Shown: positions 23,950 through 37,900 of the stretch, in pieces
Numbering within the stretch: the stretch's first letter is position 1
Layout: each line of letters begins with the position of its first letter
Source: Allodiplogaster sudhausi
Taxonomy: Eukaryota; Nematoda; Chromadorea; Rhabditida; Diplogasteridae
Assembly: GCA_945643635.1 (NCBI GenBank)
Contig: CALZFC010000009.1
Location: forward strand, 2,837,501-2,901,500
Direction of reading: 5' to 3'
DNA: 64,000 bases
Made by a program: the position numbers and the translations under genes
Notes under the pieces: generated by a model
What the model was told of the DNA's origin: nothing
Database searches by the model: none
What the model saw: the letters and a program-made list of their open reading frames with translations, nothing else

Positions 23950-25870
23950 CAAAACTGGCGCGGCCATCTCCACCGAGATGGCAGTGGTAAAACTTAGAGA
24001 CTCAGATGATTACCGCGTCAGTTTCACGTAGCCATGACAATTAATGGGAGCCCCAAAAAGAGAAAAGACCGTTAGAATGTTTCGTTGCTAAGGCTATGAA
24101 TGAGCTTCCGTGGCAAGGAGTTCAGGAAACACGATTCATATTTTCAAGGCAATTAACAGGTATATAAGTGAATTTCAACTGTCTGCGCAAGTAAAAGGAA
24201 GAGAGGGAAAGGGTGGGGATGATGTCTGGCTATTGGAACGAGAGGAATGGAATAGGAAAGGTCACCGAGAGTGTGCGAGGAGGCTGCCTGGAGAGATCGT
24301 CTTTTATAACCCATATGAAGGATAAATGCGCTCCACCTCTCGACTCTAATCTAGAGAGCTGTTGGGGTGGCTCGGATCGGGCCGAGGGGGATCCATCCGA
24401 ATAGCCTAGGGCGAGATCCGGCTCTGCCTATGCCCCACCACCTCCTATCTCTCCATCTTGCGCGCCTAACTCGACAAGATGCAGCCAATGATACGCAAAG
24501 CAGTCTTTGTATGTAGTCCTCATTCGCTTGGCTGCTTCTCCTCTCGAAACTATTCGAACTGTCTGACTGTCGGAAACTATTTTACTGCAAAAAGATGTTT
24601 TATTGGATTTATATAGGAGTAAAACTCTCTACATTTGCCCATTCACGAAGTCAACAAACAATAAAAATAGGTTACTAAGAACATTCGGTAGTCATCAAAT
24701 ATTATCGGAAACGAATTTAGGCTTCGAATGCGAGCGTGTAAAGAAAATAACAGAACGAGACATTGGCATTGGTTTGAAAAAGATAAACACCGACATTGTG
24801 GGAAACCGTTTTCGCCATTCAGACCGATAAATATTTGTACTAATATTTCTTTCAATGAATAACACATCTTGATGGATATCTAATTTCTGAATTACAATAC
24901 GCACTTCAGTCAATAAAATCTGGAAACGCTTTCATCACACTATAATGTACTGTCCTGTATTTCATGTACACGGTTTCCGAACATGAGAATACCCTGGATT
25001 GGCGAAGCCGATTTAGGAAACAAAAAGGAAGTGGAACTGAAGAAAGGAACTCCTGCGATGGAACTTTCTTGTCGAATAATCAAAGCCTATGAAAGAATTA
25101 AATTATAATGAAGAAAGCGAAACATGGAAGACTTTGGAGTAACAGTAATAACAAGTGCAAGTGAGGTATCGCAGAAGACTTTTCAAAACTTGAACTTAGA
25201 AAACGTGCTGCGCCGTGGACTTCGATTATTGAATGCAGTTATGCAGAATGACTGATTCTCCGCATGTCTATCCAGGTTGCCAAGTCTTGAAGGGGGACAG
25301 AATCACCAGGTGAATAGTGAGAACGGGATTAGAGAAGGGGTACAAAGGAACGGAAATGCACTCTGTTATCCAGGGAAGGGTGACTTACAAGAGTATGAGA
25401 ATGGCATGTCGAATGATTACATGAGATCGGGTACTTTTTAGTCTGCCACCGATTTGAGGCGGAGCAGTGGGAGAGAGTAAATGGGATGAGAGTCGAGGGA
25501 ATGAAGAGAGGAAGGGTGGCCCTTTGGAAGGGCGGTGAGGGGCCAACCCTTTTTTGACCACTTTGGCGAGGCTGCTAGAAAGAGGACTGAAAGAAAGAAG
25601 CATAACCTCGAACAAATTCCATCTTATTCGCACAACTTTTCAAGGACACGCGAAAAGGTATTCATCGGCTCAAGCTCCATGCCGCTGGAAAAGTGTCGTA
25701 AAAAGTAAACTAAGTAGTCTACATGCTTAAATATAAGATTGCACAGAGAAGGGCGAAACGGTTGAGAACCGAACAGGATACGAAAGAGGTAAAGAGGACG
25801 CTGTCTAGGGAGAAAGGGGTGGAAGAGAGTGAGTAGGAGGCGTCTTCAGAATACGCGCATCTTCCCCACT
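23950..25870. other. Intergenic stretch without recognised features
   Basis: About 1.9 kb between the GNAT-like gene and the 3' end of the nuclear receptor gene; both genes lie on the minus strand, so it should hold the promoter of the former. No RNA gene, repeat or convincing exon is seen. Confidence 0.5.
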
Positions 25871-25878
25871 CTTCAGCG

Positions 25879-28800
25879 TCAGAAGCCACTTATCACGAGC
25901 TGGTCTAGCAGATCATTTGAACGCTCGAAGAAGTGGTCCATCGTGAACAACTTTCGCTGCACTTGTGCTACTCTCTGAAAGAAGGAGATGCTAATCCCAT
26001 TGCTTCTGACATTCATTTAAAAAATAACTGTGCATTCCACACATACATACATATAGAGTACATATCTTAAGATGTTCTTTTGCAGGATGAATTCATTTCT
26101 TTCTAGCATTATTTAAGATGAGTTGGATGTGCAAGGAAAGAGAAGAATGCTGACAGCAATGGTGTTGTTCATCATGAGCAGATTGGCATAGACGAGATGG
26201 CCTTTGCGACCCCTCTCAGAGGCCAGGAAATAGTAGAGATGCTGCACGAGCTTGTCCCTCATCAGCCGCACCCTCTTCTTTCCTCCCTCCGACATGAATG
26301 TCACATCTAAACGAATCTTGTTAATCCTTGGCTTTCCTCGCCTTTCTACGCTCGAGTGCCTCTGATGACGCACCTGTGTTGAAGAAGACCATGAGCTTGT
26401 AAAGCACGAAGGTTTTTTGATCCACTTCATTCATCCGGAAGATTCGCCAGAAGCCGTCTATCATCAGCATATACAACTCGTCCCTTAAAATAGATGTTTA
26501 CGCAAGAGCTGAATTAAGCAATAAAGAAAAGAATGAAAAGAAGTAACGTCAAAAGAAAGAATGCTCTGACATTGCTTCTTTAGATGGATCTCGCTCGATG
26601 TAAGTGCCGTCGGGATAGCTGAGACGGCTGAGAACTTGCGGAGCGGGTGAAGGGTCACTGGGGGGAAGGTCGTCGTCCACTCTCTTCACTTCATCCGCCT
26701 CATTGTCCGACAAGGACTGCTCGGCCAGGTCTGTCTTCATTGATGGAGAAGATGCATCGCATTTCAGCCGCGAGCCCGGTCTCGTCGTGCTGTCATTGCC
26801 TTTGTCACTCAACTTCCTGTTCTTTGGCTGCACCTCCTCGTCTATCGTGCTCACATCGACATCGGAATCCGACTCGGACATCACACCTGAACAGAGAGTG
26901 AATGAGATGAGATGGATACACACTGCAGTAGAACAGACAGAGAGAAAGAACGAACTGCTGCTGATGCTGGCGTGCGAGTTGCTGAAGGGAGTGACAATGA
27001 CTCCGGGCCGTTGCATGCCTGCCGGGGTGGGGGTTGCAGGTGGCGGCGTCTCCTTCTTCTGCTCTTCTCTCTTCTACCATAATTCAATCATTCACTCATA
27101 CTATACTTAAGTAAATAAGACAGTAGAAAGAGGATTTTGTTTGCTGGCAAAATACCTTTCTTGGCCGCAGACTCTCGGTGAAGGGCGAGAAGGCGGACGC
27201 GGGCAAGAGTTGCGAGTAGAAGCCGGAGGTGGTGGCGGGGATGGCGGGATCAGAGGTGAGGGAGCCGGGCTTGGCGGCAGGTTTGATCATCATCTTGTTG
27301 TCGGCCGTGGTGTAGACTGTCTGATCTCTGCTGTAGTACGCGAGTTGCATCACGGGGTAGCACGTCGCGAACGACCGCATAAGTGCTGCCTAAGCGGAAG
27401 TTTCGTTTTGCACTTTTTGTATTCTTCTGCACCCACAGTGCACCCTGATATTTGCCTAGCTTTCTCTGCGTACGGTCCCTTTCTATCAAAATAAACCAGT
27501 CCCACCGACACATTTAACCGTTCCCAGCCTCATGACTAGGCTTTAAAGTGAAACGACAGCTTTTATCTTTCCCCCACAGTCTTATCACTGTAAGCCCTTC
27601 AGAACGACATAAAGCAGCCCATTTGAGGAAAGAGTGTACTTGTTCTAATCATCTCTCACCAAGTTGAAGTGCTTATAGTCAGTTACGAACTAATGTTAAA
27701 AACGAATGCAAAGTGTCCCTGCTGTGTTTGTGTCTCATGCATTTCTGTAGCTAATGAGACTAAACAAGGGGAGGCGAGATCGGCGAGGAGAAGAGAAGAG
27801 GATGAAGTGGGATGAAGCGACTAGAAAGAAAAGGAGAAGCTTTACTCGATGGCCTCGCTGGCCTCTCGGTGTCATTACCGAATCGTCACTCTCATTAATG
27901 GGAGAAAGAAAGAAGGAGAAGGAAGGAAAGGAACAAGGAATGCATGGCAAGAGTGTATCAAGTCACATCCATTAACCAATGCTCACACATGCAACAGTGC
28001 CAGAGAAGGCTTGCACTCTTGCAATAACGAGACATATACATAGAGAGAGAGTGGGAGAAAAAAGACAGAGAAAGGCAGAGAGGGAGTAACTGCAGAATAG
28101 GAGAGAGACCGAGGGTGTGAGATTGGGATAGAGAGAATTCTTATGTATGTAACTGAGTGCTCTGTTTACGTTGTCGCCACACGTGATAGCATGAAAGATG
28201 AGAGCGCGAGTGGAAAAGTCCAAGTGCGGAGAAGAGAGGGGAAACTCAGAGGAGGAGAATAAAGGGTGGCACGAGTTCCGGAACGATCAATGATGATGCA
28301 GAAGTCTGCCCTTTGCACACCTTGTCATTGAGCAGCATGTCCTTGGCTTCTGGCAGGCACTTCACCCACTCCATCATGAGGGTCAAGTCGCGCACGAACC
28401 ACTGCCGCAGGCCGAGAAGCGAGCAGCGGCAGTCCTCTTGCGAGTTTGGCTAAACGGGCAGGAATCTACTATTGATGGATAGAACGAAAGCCATGAAACA
28501 CGAAAAACTCACCAACGCAACAGAATGCGTCTTGACCCAGGAATCATCGTCCAGTAATGAACTGAAATCATTGATTGTAATCCGCATGCCCAATTCTGTT
28601 ATCATTCTATGAATTTCACAAATCTGCCTATGAATGGCATAGTAAGATATCTCATGAAACACACAAGCACAAATCGTACAAGAAACATCGCGGAAACAGT
28701 ATAAATAGGCATACTTGTTGTACATGTTCCACGTAGCTGACGTATGCTCCGGAAACCGGTAGGCCGTTCGCACCTTGACTATGCGCTCTTCGATGTACAT

Positions 28801-31780
28801 GAGAGTCTCTACCGTCTTTGTTAAGTCCGTCTGAATAATCCCAACTCGTCAGTGACAAGCTCTTCAAGATCTAAGCACCATGACGTCGGAGTCGCAGCTG
28901 AGGTCAAAGTCGCTGAGACGGTTGCATGGAAGCTGAGGCGTGCAAGGGGAGCAACTATCGCCTCTGCAAAAGCTCTTCTCTCATGAACGCCACTTGCTAC
29001 ACATGACAGAACAGATCAAAGACATCGAGATAAAGCTGCTGACAGATTAGAGACTGGGGAGAGGTCCTCCAGCTTCACCGCATCCATAACAGCGAGCCTC
29101 TCCTTCTCTTCCGCCTCTCTCTTTGATCTCTCTGCCATCTCTGCTTCTTTCTGTTTCCTCAGCACCTTCGTGTAGCGAATCTTGTCGCGATCGTTTTGGA
29201 TGGCTGCAATGCATTGCACTCTCCATTACCATACACTTTTAATTAATTATCACTAATAAACCTTTTGGATCCATGCCCATTTCGAAACATTTCTTCAAGC
29301 GACAACTGCGGCAGACACATCGGACAGCTGAATTAAGAAGAAAAAATAGTCGAAAACACAGAAGTTGTGAATAGTAAATGTCAAAAGTCTAGAATACCGT
29401 AGTAAACTGACATTTGCCGACGATGCAATCCCCGGAAAACTGGCATGTAAACTGTTGCTTGTTCTGAAATGAGTTTTGCAGAGTAGACAATACAAAATTA
29501 AAACACGACAAAATTACTGCTATACCTTTTCGTGCTTTCGAGTTACCGTAGGATGAATACTTGCACTTACGTACATAGATCTGTTTCACAAATAAATTTT
29601 TTTTTTGTACCTTCTTCTTCCAAGTGAATGAAGTGAGTTTCTCTAGGCACTGAATCCCTCTAAAGTTAGCATATGCAGTACCTACTGCGCTACATGGCCT
29701 CTGATAGCAAGCAAATGTGCTTAGAAAGATCTCTCTTCTGTTCTCGAGTGCCTTCTTCTGCCTCCCTTCAGTCCTCGGGTCTCACCTTCACTATCTTTTC
29801 AAGTCCCTTTCATGCTTGGCACCCAGAGTCACGCGCTTTTTCCTCCCACGGGGTGCTCTGAAAGCACTGGGAAAGGACAGAAATGTAACCACTGAAGCTT
29901 GCTCTATCATCATAGACTCTTGCTAACGCCGCGAGATACAAAAACGAACCTTCATGACTAAAGCTCGCAAAACCAATTAGAGATCAGAATAAAACTAGGC
30001 TAACGAAGGAAAGATAACATCAAACAGAGAAGTATGTAAGTCCACTTTTTTATTATGATTACTTCCTATGCTATACTAACCGCATGACATTGAAGAAAAA
30101 AAGCCAAATAAAAGGAGGTAGAATAACGCAAGATGGAAATGTAATTGGGAAGAAGAACTAACGACAAGAGCGCGACGGAAGAATGTCTTGCATCCATTGC
30201 AGGAGGCGACCGAGTAGTGGATGCCCGAGGCCAAGTCCCCGCACACCACGCAAAGGGTGCCTTCGGGGATCTTCTCGCGGCCTGCAATTTATTCATCATT
30301 ATTTCTTCCCTCCATCTCCTGCTTCAAAGTAATCGGGAAAAAATAATGTTTCCAATCTTATATTCAATATACATACATAGGTAAATGCTCAAAGCCTAAT
30401 TTAAGGAAAGCACTTAATTATATCAGTATGTAGTTGATCCGCTTCCGTTTTCGTATATTAGAAGGAATTACGCAATGACGAAGGGAGCCAGGGTTCTCTA
30501 ATAGCCGGAACGACCCCGCCAGGAACGGCAGTTGCCAGGGGTCAACGGCCTCGGTTTTTTATGCTCTCCCGTCTTACTCTTCTCTTTTTATTTATCTTCG
30601 TTGCTTTCCTCTGCTCAAGATGAAAACGGTGCCCTATTTGCAGCTGAAATGTTGCAAAGAGAGCCACAAGGCCGATTTGCCGTTTTTTGTATTCGCTTTT
30701 ACTCGTTCTCTCCAGCAAGAACGAAAAGAACACCTTCTGCTGCTGCTCACCAAGAGAGCACTTTTCCGCCCTCGCGTGGCCTCTGTGCTCTCTTTAATCT
30801 TATCGCTTTCTCTCCCTCTCTCTCTCCCTCTATCTCTTCCCATCTTATTCTACTCAAGTCACTCTCCTATCCTCTCATACTCCCACACATTCTCCAGTTA
30901 TCTTATGTGACTCTTCCCTAATCAGTGTGAACGATAAAAAATATCTGTGCACAAAGTTTGCGCAGCCGTCAAAAGGCTCAACACAGAGTTTCCTAATCCA
31001 CCTGCAGCCTTGCCACCACAAAAGATACAACTACTCATTGACATCAGAGTATAGGCGTACTTCCTGAAGTACTCTGTTGAGAGTAAAGAGAAGGCCAATG
31101 TGTTGTATGTCTTCCGAATGCGTAAAGTGCACCAAGACCTATGATGGACGCTGAGTTGTTCGATGCGTTTCTTGACAAAAGACAGCGCGTCGAAGCAAAC
31201 TACTCAGCTCTTCTGTTTCTTTCTATCACTCTCTCGCTGATTCTCCCTCTCTCTCTCTCACCCTATTTCTCTAGCCACTATCACTCCCTCCTATAGTATT
31301 CGCAAAGCTCTGTTCTCACAATCTTTTTGTACATATATTGTAAACGCTTGGGCGTCCCGCTTCGGTGCAACTTGAAAGTTTCGTCAATTAAGCTACATGA
31401 AAATGATGGTGCTGGCCGCGTGAGGGATAACGACTAGAAAATAGTGTAGAGAGAGGATGGTTAGTGAGGAATGAAGGACTGCAAAGATGCGAGTTGCCGA
31501 GATAAGGAGACTGCCGTTTCTCGATCTTATCAAAGGGGGAAACAGATGGGGAGAGAGCCCTCAAACCACAGAGATTACCTCCGTCCGTCGCGAGGACGAA
31601 TGTTAAAGCGAAAAGAAATAAAAAGGAATTGCTTCTTTTAAAGTGATGACACGCGAGAGGAAGGAAGGAACCTTTTGACTTAAGCGGCAAAGATTGGCCG
31701 AATGCCAGAGAGGAGCTGGCAGTGGAGACGGAGAAGGCAGGGAAGGCAGTGGAGGAGGAGGCGTCGCTCTCCCCTCGCAT
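25879..31780 (-). CDS. Nuclear hormone receptor with large insertion in the ligand-binding domain
   Basis: Fifteen minus-strand exons: 31780-31672, 30281-30163, 29463-29412, 29327-29262, 29203-29044, 28963-28879, 28830-28715, 28561-28513, 28449-28321, 27389-27156, 27052-26956, 26886-26571, 26483-26374, 26306-26155 and 25974-25879. All phases agree; the product is 629 residues. A Ser-rich N-terminus precedes the zinc-finger domain (residues 47-112): [22 protein letters not shown]-box CNGCKT, then [20 protein letters not shown] and [16 protein letters not shown]. These are HNF4-derived nematode NHR features. A Lys/Glu-rich hinge follows. The ligand-binding domain shows [50 protein letters not shown] and [20 protein letters not shown]. 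Between the helix 5 region and the beta turn lie about 160 extra residues rich in Ser, Pro and Asp/Glu. A nuclear ligand-regulated transcription factor; ligand unknown. Intron 1 (30282-31671) is 1.4 kb. Confidence 0.85.
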
Positions 31781-31867
31781 CTTCGGCAGTGCTGAGCAGG
31801 GTTCAGTTATGGAAGAACGAGAAAGGAAGTACAGAGTGAAAAGGTAGCTATCGACCACGGAGGAGTG

Positions 31868-32051
31868 GGAGAAAAGAAGCAGAGAGAGAGAGCTCAGAGC
31901 ACGGATGATATTCTTGTGAAGCAGAGAGAAACACAGAGAGAAAGAGTGCAAGAGAGTGAAGAGAAGCAGAGAGAGAGAGAGCTCAGAGCACGGATGATAT
32001 TCTTGTGAAGCAGAGAGAAACACAGAGAGAAAGAGTGCAAGAGAGTGAAGA
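31868..32051 (+). repeat. Tandem duplication, 89-base unit, two copies
   Basis: A purine-rich unit containing GCTCAGAGCACGGATGATAT occurs at 31892 and again at 31981, with nearly identical flanks (GAAGCAGAGAG...GTGAAGAG). It lies just upstream of the nuclear receptor's first exon. Confidence 0.85.
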
Positions 32052-33157
32052 GGAGTAGAGAAAGAGAGAGAGAGAACAAAGATGATGGAAAATGCGAAGA
32101 AGGGATGCGACGCTCGGGTAGATACAGTGCACGCTCGCCTCGTTGCACTGTGTGTGTAAATGTGTAAACAATGCGAAACTCTTTCTTTTCCTCTCTTTCT
32201 CTCTCTTTCTCTTCACTCTCTCTCTCTCTCTCGATCGACCGTGTCTCCCTTCTCTTTCAGACTCCACGGCTTGGACAGTTCATCACAATTCGCATTCATT
32301 CGTCCCTCTCTACCTCATCGGTCGTTGCTCTTTTCCTTTTTGAACTCCACTCTTTATGAACAGTAAAATGGTTTTCTGGAGCGCGGCTGTATACTAGTGC
32401 TAGATACTGTGTAGTGGAGTGAGAGAAGGAGTGGACGCGGAATGACAATCGATTGCAGCTGGTTCTTACTCAGCAAGTGAGAACAAGTGAGTGGTGAGAC
32501 GGAAGAGCAGCGAGATGGTGGGAGTAGAAAAACGCAAGAAAAGGGCGTATTATGAGTACGAGCTTGAGAGGACTAATAAGACAATGCCATAAATGATGAT
32601 GAACTAACGGTTGCTGGGCGCGCCGGCCCTGGTCAGAGTCACGGAAGGCGCCGTCGTGGACCAGTTGGACCAGTCTTGGACCAGTTGGACCAGTGACAGG
32701 CACAAGCGTCTTGGGGGTGATTCTACAAAAAAAAAAATGGAAGGGGGACTTAAGGCGGTTCACGTGGTATGACTCTACTGGACAATTGATACACTCGACA
32801 AATCGAATCAGGCACAGAGCACGTCGCGCAGATTGGCCAGATACTCGAAGAGGGAAAAGTTGAGGGAGGTAAGCGAGTTGAACATTATAAAAGGCATACA
32901 TGTACATAGAACAGAATAGCACGAACGTGGTGTCAACGGTTCCGCTTTTCTCTATCGTAGCTCAAACAGCGGAGGAACCTGATTAAAAGAAACGCAATCC
33001 TTGCCTTTCCAATGCATAAATGACATGAACGAGTACGCTGTTATCGGTGAGAAAGAAATGAGAACAAGAACGACAGGGGAGACAGAGAGAAAGAGCGAAA
33101 GATGGTGGAAATCGTATGAGTGAAGTTTGACAGATTCGTTGAGTGATAGGGATGATG

Positions 33158-33200
33158 CTCTCTCTCCCTCTCTCTCTCTCACTCTCTCTCTCTCTCTCTG
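33158..33200 (+). repeat. (TC)n microsatellite
   Basis: TC dinucleotides with one CCC and one ACT interruption. Confidence 0.85.
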
Positions 33201-34080
33201 TCAACTCTCGATTATTCCCACAATCGTTTTAATCCTCTCCTTCTCTTGATCTATGCTGTTGATCTCTTACTTTATTGCTATCTCTGTCCCTTTTCCCATC
33301 CTATCCTATTCACGGTTGCCAATTGCACCCTTCGTCGTCATCGCTCTTTTTCAGTCAAATAGCTTTCTACGTAACAGGTCAGAAACCATTGTATTCGACA
33401 TCACATGACAACAGCGAACCAAGAAGTAACAGTAAATGAAGACAAATAAGAAAGAAAAGCTATGGCTTGATCAGTCAGCCGTGATGAAAAATGAAAGCTT
33501 CATTGTATATAAATCTGCTTCAGTGATCTTTGGATACGGCATCGCCTTACTTCACGATAGAAAAAAGCAAATTCCTTATCCTAAAAGAAAGACGCAGTCA
33601 GAAAGCGAGAGAAATTTTGTGCAGAAGAGTGAGAGTAATCGACCGGCCATAAGAAAATGGTGTCAACTGTGACAGAATGGGGGAAGGAGAGAAGGATCAT
33701 AGATAATTCATGCTAGATGATCCAAAATGGTATGAGAGAGAGAGGAACTGAGGCAATGTCTTTGAGGCCCTTCGCTGCTATGGAGCTTGTCGACAAAAAA
33801 CAGCACGGCTGATGGTGAGACAGCAGCGACCTTTGCTGTCGAAAGCAGCTTTGCGAAAATAGAGCACTACAGAGATTATAAGATGGACGAAGATATAGAG
33901 AAGAGATATAGAGACGATGAGAGGAGAGGAAGAGATCGAGAGAAAGTGGAGAGAGAGTGATTCGAACTGTGTGGGAGGGAGAAGATGAAAAGGCAGAGCA
34001 CAGAGGGCGCAACATGCAGGCTGTATGCACAGCTTCAGCCATGTTCGCATGCTCTTTTGGCCATATTCTACGTCTTCCTC

Positions 34081-34082
<2 letters not shown>

Positions 34083-34118
<36 letters not shown>
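34083..34118 (+). repeat. (TC)n microsatellite
   Basis: About 18 uninterrupted CT units. Confidence 0.9.
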
Positions 34119-34121
<3 letters not shown>

Positions 34122-34388
34122 ACACCCTTTCCGATATCAGCTCACTCTTCTCCACTCTTTCTCTCTCTTTTTCTCGCTCTCACAGTTCGTCTCAGGCGAA
34201 GCAGATAAACGTTAAATAACAGGAATTAAAATGTGGTGCGGAAGCTTCGTCTGCTTCAGACTCGACTTCTCGACTTTTTCGCTCTCCGTCTACTTCTTTC
34301 TATCTTTTCCTCTCTTACTCTTCTTTACCAAAATTCATGAAACGATAGAGTCCACAATAGCACAGCCTTTTTCGCCTCTTCCATCTCC

Positions 34389-34429
34389 TTCTCTCTCTCT
34401 CTCTCTCTCTCTACCTCTCTCTCTCTGCT
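34389..34429 (+). repeat. (TC)n microsatellite
   Basis: CT dinucleotides with one CTACC interruption. Confidence 0.85.
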
Positions 34430-34898
34430 CACGTGATTGCATTGATCTCCGCGGTCCGTCGTGAGCAGACGCAGAATGCAATTCTAGGCGAGTGCCCTTG
34501 TCTGAAGAGACCAGACAACCAGAGATAGCAGCAGCTTCATGTTGCATGAGAACAGCAGGCTGGGCAATCGAATTCATTTAAGAATCATTGACAAAAAGCA
34601 CACTTGCAGATTTTGGGACATTGCCTGGGCTGCAGGCATTTGGATGAGAATTTGGAAGGGAAAGAGGGACCGAACGAACGAAGCTGCTGATGTGGCCGGG
34701 AGTGGTAAGAGAAGGGAGAGGGAGATCGGATTACAAGAAGACGCCGTGACGAGGTCGGAGTGGGAAGGAGATGGAAGAGAAGGTGGACGGGATGGTATCT
34801 CCGAGGGGCACCGAATAGGCACCCGCCTCCCGCAATCTCGCAGTTTTGCCATTCCCGCTCACTCTAACTGCCAAACTTTGCTAATTACTAGAAATAGA

Positions 34899-34955
34899 AA
34901 TTCGAAACGGCACATCGCTAGTGCAGGAGGAATTCGAAACGGCACATCGCTAGTG
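34899..34955 (+). repeat. Direct repeat, 25 bases, two copies with 32-base period
   Basis: AATTCGAAACGGCACATCGC followed by TAGTG occurs at 34899-34923 and 34931-34955, separated by CAGGAGG. Identical copies suggest a recent local duplication; TTCGAA is palindromic. Confidence 0.9.
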
Positions 34956-37900
34956 GTCACTATTTCTACCTACAAAAACATTTTCCCCTCATCCTGGAAG
35001 TGGCCGCTAGTCAATTAATATAAAGAAAGGCTAAAGCAGAGCGTAAGGCGCAAGCACTTAATCGTATCAATCAAAACATTATATGAGCAGCGAAGATCAT
35101 ATTAGAAAGCAACGAACATGATATCTGATAGTGGTGACACGAGTGAGGTACGGTAAGCACACCCTTATTGAGCATAGCACATGAGGAGTGAGGCTCATGT
35201 AGAAAGTGATAGAGTGGGGGGATAATGTGCAGAATATCAGAGAGCAGCGAAGGGGCTGCGGACGTAATCTTGGACTACGACGTCGACAAAAGGGGGACAA
35301 AAGATGATGCATGTATGCTCTGCCCTTTCGGAGAGCGCGGCGACCTCGGTTACACGTGTCCTTTCATTTGCTTTCATCAACCCTCTCTCTCCCTCTCTCT
35401 CTCTCTTTCTCTTTCTCTCCCTCTCCTCTCTCTCTCTCGCTCTCTTTTACTCTCGATTCCCGCTCGCGTGAGTATGCAGTGTGTAGCCAACAGCAGCCTT
35501 GGTCCCTCTTCCCTCGCAACTCACAGCCCCAAGCACACAGCCACACACACAAAGACACAAACACATATATACTCAAATAGACACACAAAGGCATCGCTCT
35601 CGCAGCCCTCCTTCTCCCCTTCCAAGTTGCAATACCTATCCGTATTCTCCTTCAATAGCCGAAGAAGCCGAGAGGATAGCGTCAGCACCTCCCCCATGCA
35701 AAGAAGGAATGGGTGGGAAGGTGGGAAGAAGAGGCGGAGGTTTAAGAGACCAAAGAATTCGTCATGCTGCGTCAGAGGGAGCCGCACTCTGCAATCTCTT
35801 GACCTGGAGCCAGGTCTTTCTTATCTGGAATGGGTTGACAGGCTAGAAGTTGCCATCCGTAGCATTCTAGCCGACCCTTCTTACATCATTCAAAGAATGC
35901 ATCCCGATAAGGAACAGAGTGCATAGTGGAGGCGTAAACAAGCAGAGAGCGATATCTCTCAAAGTGGACTCACTCCAAGTATTGGAGAGCACCCGTTTAT
36001 GCTCCTTCTTCTAGTCTCTCGCCATTAAAAGCACTTCCAGGGATCGACAACCAGGAAGTATTTTCTCTTCGGAGTACAAGAACACAACAGTGTCAAGAAG
36101 CAGCAGATTCGCAGATTACAAATGAGCAACAGGACGAGTGCAGGACAGGAAGAAGCTGCGATTAGTGAGAAGAAACGTGATCGTAGCATGGTAGAAACCG
36201 GGGAGTGCACTTTCGGGTTCTGCTATCACGGAAAGAGTAAGGGAGAACAAGTAACGAACACTGTGTCACCTGATGGAGCCAAGCTGCCACGGCAATCCAA
36301 GAGGAATGAGAGGGAAGAGGGAAATAAGGAGAGGGAGATAGTGAGAGACTGTGAAACAGAGAGAGAGAGAGAGAAAAGTACATATCTGAGATGAGCGGCA
36401 GGGACAGGGTGTGTGCGGGTTCGCCAAGAGGAAGGCGTTTCTCTACCTTCTCTGCACCACAATATCCAGAGCGTGACAAGCAACGAAGATGAGGGAAGAA
36501 GCAATAGAAGAGGAAGAGACATCTCTTTTCTCTTTCTCTCTCTTTATTTCTTTCTTATAGCCAAGAGGCCTAATGGTTGTCTCTCATTTTCGAACAACTT
36601 CTCTCTCTCTCTCGCTCTCTTTCTTTCTCTCTCGGTCTTTTCTCTCTACTTCCTGCCTTTCACTTGGAAGAATGTGGCAAAGATCAGATGGGTACACCTC
36701 TCTTACATCTGCGGTCAGATTACACCTCAGATTGCTATAAGAGTAAATTTGGACAGTTTATCCTTCATGAATGCCTTTGAGAAGATGTGAATGTGGGAAA
36801 TTAGTCGTAGTTAAGACATATTTCAAATAACTTCTTTTGTGTTTTAAAAGGTGGATGGAAGGTGGATTTTGTCCTTTCATTACACATTTGTAACCATTTT
36901 GTTCACTGTTTCTTTAAAACTGTGCCTTGTCTCTCGTCCCTTCTTATATATGTAAAAGATATGAATATAGCTTTTTTCGTTAGCCTACGTAAGAGATGCT
37001 GATCTTTGTGGTCGCTCTCTGCCCATGCATCACGTGCGACTTTGTCGCTGCTCTCTTCCCTCTTTTCCACGGCACTCTCAAAACATTCGTTGTATCCCAA
37101 TGCCCTTTCTTCTGCTTCTCCTCTCTTCTCTTCTTTTTTCTATCTCACTCCTCCGCCTCCATTTTCACTTTCTTGCACATCTGTTTTTCTCTAATCTTCT
37201 TCAAGTCCCGGATGTCTCTCTTCTTCCACCTTCTCTCTCCCATCATTTCCTTCCTCTCTTTTTCCAATCTTAATTTTGGCTCTTTTCTACAGAGTTTAGT
37301 GATGCGCGCACCCCTGGAAATCAGGGATAGATGGAAAGAGTTTGAAAGAGAGAGAGGGAGAGAGAGAGAGAAAGAAAGAGGAGAGAAAGAGAGTGAAGGA
37401 GAAATAAAAGGACGAGATGGCTGGGGGAATATGAGTCGGCCGCACTTTCTCTCCCCTTTCCAACGTTTGGAGCAGAGAGTTGGAGAGCAAAGTGTGCTAA
37501 ACAAACGACCGACCCGCCCGTTTCCAGGGGCATAGAAAGGAGGACGAATCGTGCATTCGAGTTCGATTGGCCACACAGTACAATAAGAAACAGTAATTTG
37601 GAATGAAATTATGCGATATTATCTACGATATTCGCGTGTCCATATTTATACACGATATAAAGAGCGACATGGAAAAAAGAAGATTGATAGTAGTGAATTC
37701 AGTTCGGCGACAGGAAATAATGAGGATGTTGCAATTGGAGTGGAAAGAAGAGAGGAGAGCGTGGAAAGGGTGGTTGCATAAGGCAGAAGAGGCGGCGATT
37801 GACTTGGCGTGTCTAGCGAAACAAGAGTGCGGCTAAGTGCATTCAACCGAGGCTAAGGCTCGACCTGTATAACCCCCCCCCCTCTGACAAATGGGTGCTC

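Noticed and set aside
31388..32023. 211-codon minus-strand frame
   Set aside because: Most of it reads through pyrimidine repeats and the 89-base duplication; only 31672-31780 of it is taken as real (nuclear receptor first exon).
37603..37836. 77-codon frame with a helical Trp/Glu-rich part
   Set aside because: Purine-rich background, no splice sites or homolog recognised; likely chance.
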